From assembly GCF_001570525.1 (NCBI RefSeq), contig NZ_BBXC01000023.1, positions 106,573-170,572 of the forward strand: 64,000 nucleotides of DNA, given 5' to 3'. The position numbers and the translations under genes are program-made. The stretch is from Herbidospora sakaeratensis. Lineage in GTDB: Bacteria > Actinomycetota > Actinomycetes > Streptosporangiales > Streptosporangiaceae. Below, in pieces: positions 63,927 to 64,000 of this stretch. The notes under the pieces are model-generated. The model worked only from the letters and a program-made list of their open reading frames with translations. It was not told the origin of the DNA and made no database searches. How positions within the stretch are numbered: the stretch's first letter is position 1; every line of letters begins with the position of its first letter.

Positions 63927-64000
63927 CCAGGTCGTCACGAAGGCTCGTGAAGTCCGCTAGAGTAAGACAGGTGTCGCGGAGGTAAATCCGAGGCGACCAC

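Overview
The window is very GC-rich, with dense genes, frequent GTG starts and many 1-4 nt stop/start overlaps. It carries actinobacterial signature families (DUF5302 small protein, Rv1733c-like membrane protein, deazaflavin/F420-type reductase, DUF3516 helicase, GlgM/GlgC pair). This fits a filamentous actinomycete; the Streptosporangiales are my best guess, but that is inference because no rRNA or housekeeping marker is present. No gap between genes exceeds about 240 bases, and no CRISPR array, IS element or prophage was seen.

Layout. 1-5.2 kb: end of a nonribosomal peptide locus. A leftward NRPS (A-T-C-T-C..., running off the left edge, first A domain predicted for glycine) diverges from a stand-alone condensation protein. 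5.4-16.5 kb: 6-phosphogluconate dehydrogenase, a TIGR03118 secreted protein, a propeller glycosidase-like protein, a sulfotransferase, a secreted SH3 protein, a YibE/F membrane protein, a lipoprotein with the full PHM/DBM copper-ligand set, and a LacI-type sensor lacking a DNA-binding domain that diverges from a GH16-CBM6 glucanase over a 12-bp palindrome. 16.5-22.2 kb: TetR/MFS efflux pair, DDN-type reductase, SDR/XRE pair, orphan histidine kinase. 22.2-27 kb: DUF3516 RNA helicase, then a membrane-anchored NACHT NTPase of lower GC behind a 22-bp perfect palindrome. 27-38 kb: secreted proteins, DusB, an ACT protein, an operon of PPTase plus two NAD(P)-binding proteins, DUF5302, tandem PAP2 phosphatases and an ABC exporter. 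38-45.2 kb: acetyltransferase/alcohol dehydrogenase pair and a copper-resistance locus (csoR-copZ-His-rich protein-copA, divergent CPH-type ATPase) with two CsoR-like palindromes. 45.1-49.1 kb: glgM and glgC (glucan synthesis) and a GH15-like protein with an internal deletion. 49.1-52.5 kb: envelope and lipoprotein genes, an MscS channel and an orphan TctC-type binding protein. 52.5-58.8 kb: GntR-ABC operon, aldo/keto reductase, GH12-FnIII-CBM2 cellulase and a TetR/MFS pair with a well-resolved promoter and two operators. 58.7-64 kb: glmS with a coupled small gene, an amidohydrolase, an M14 carboxypeptidase, and tRNA-Gly and tRNA-Cys.

Functional themes. Carbohydrate turnover is prominent: GH16, GH12, a GH15-like protein, the propeller protein, GlgM/GlgC and GlmS. 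The PPTase at 31.7 kb could prime the NRPS at the left edge, although they lie 28 kb apart. Convergent neighbours repeatedly overlap at their 3' ends (4-53 nt), so many stops lie inside the opposing gene and few terminators are needed. The clear stem-loop terminators are at 5.24, 5.34, 9.17, 16.49, 16.67 and 60.89 kb. The most unusual items are the NRPS module with a mutated condensation motif and no adenylation domain, the HTH-less LacI sensor, the PHM-like lipoprotein, the NACHT gene with its palindrome, and the deleted GH15 protein.
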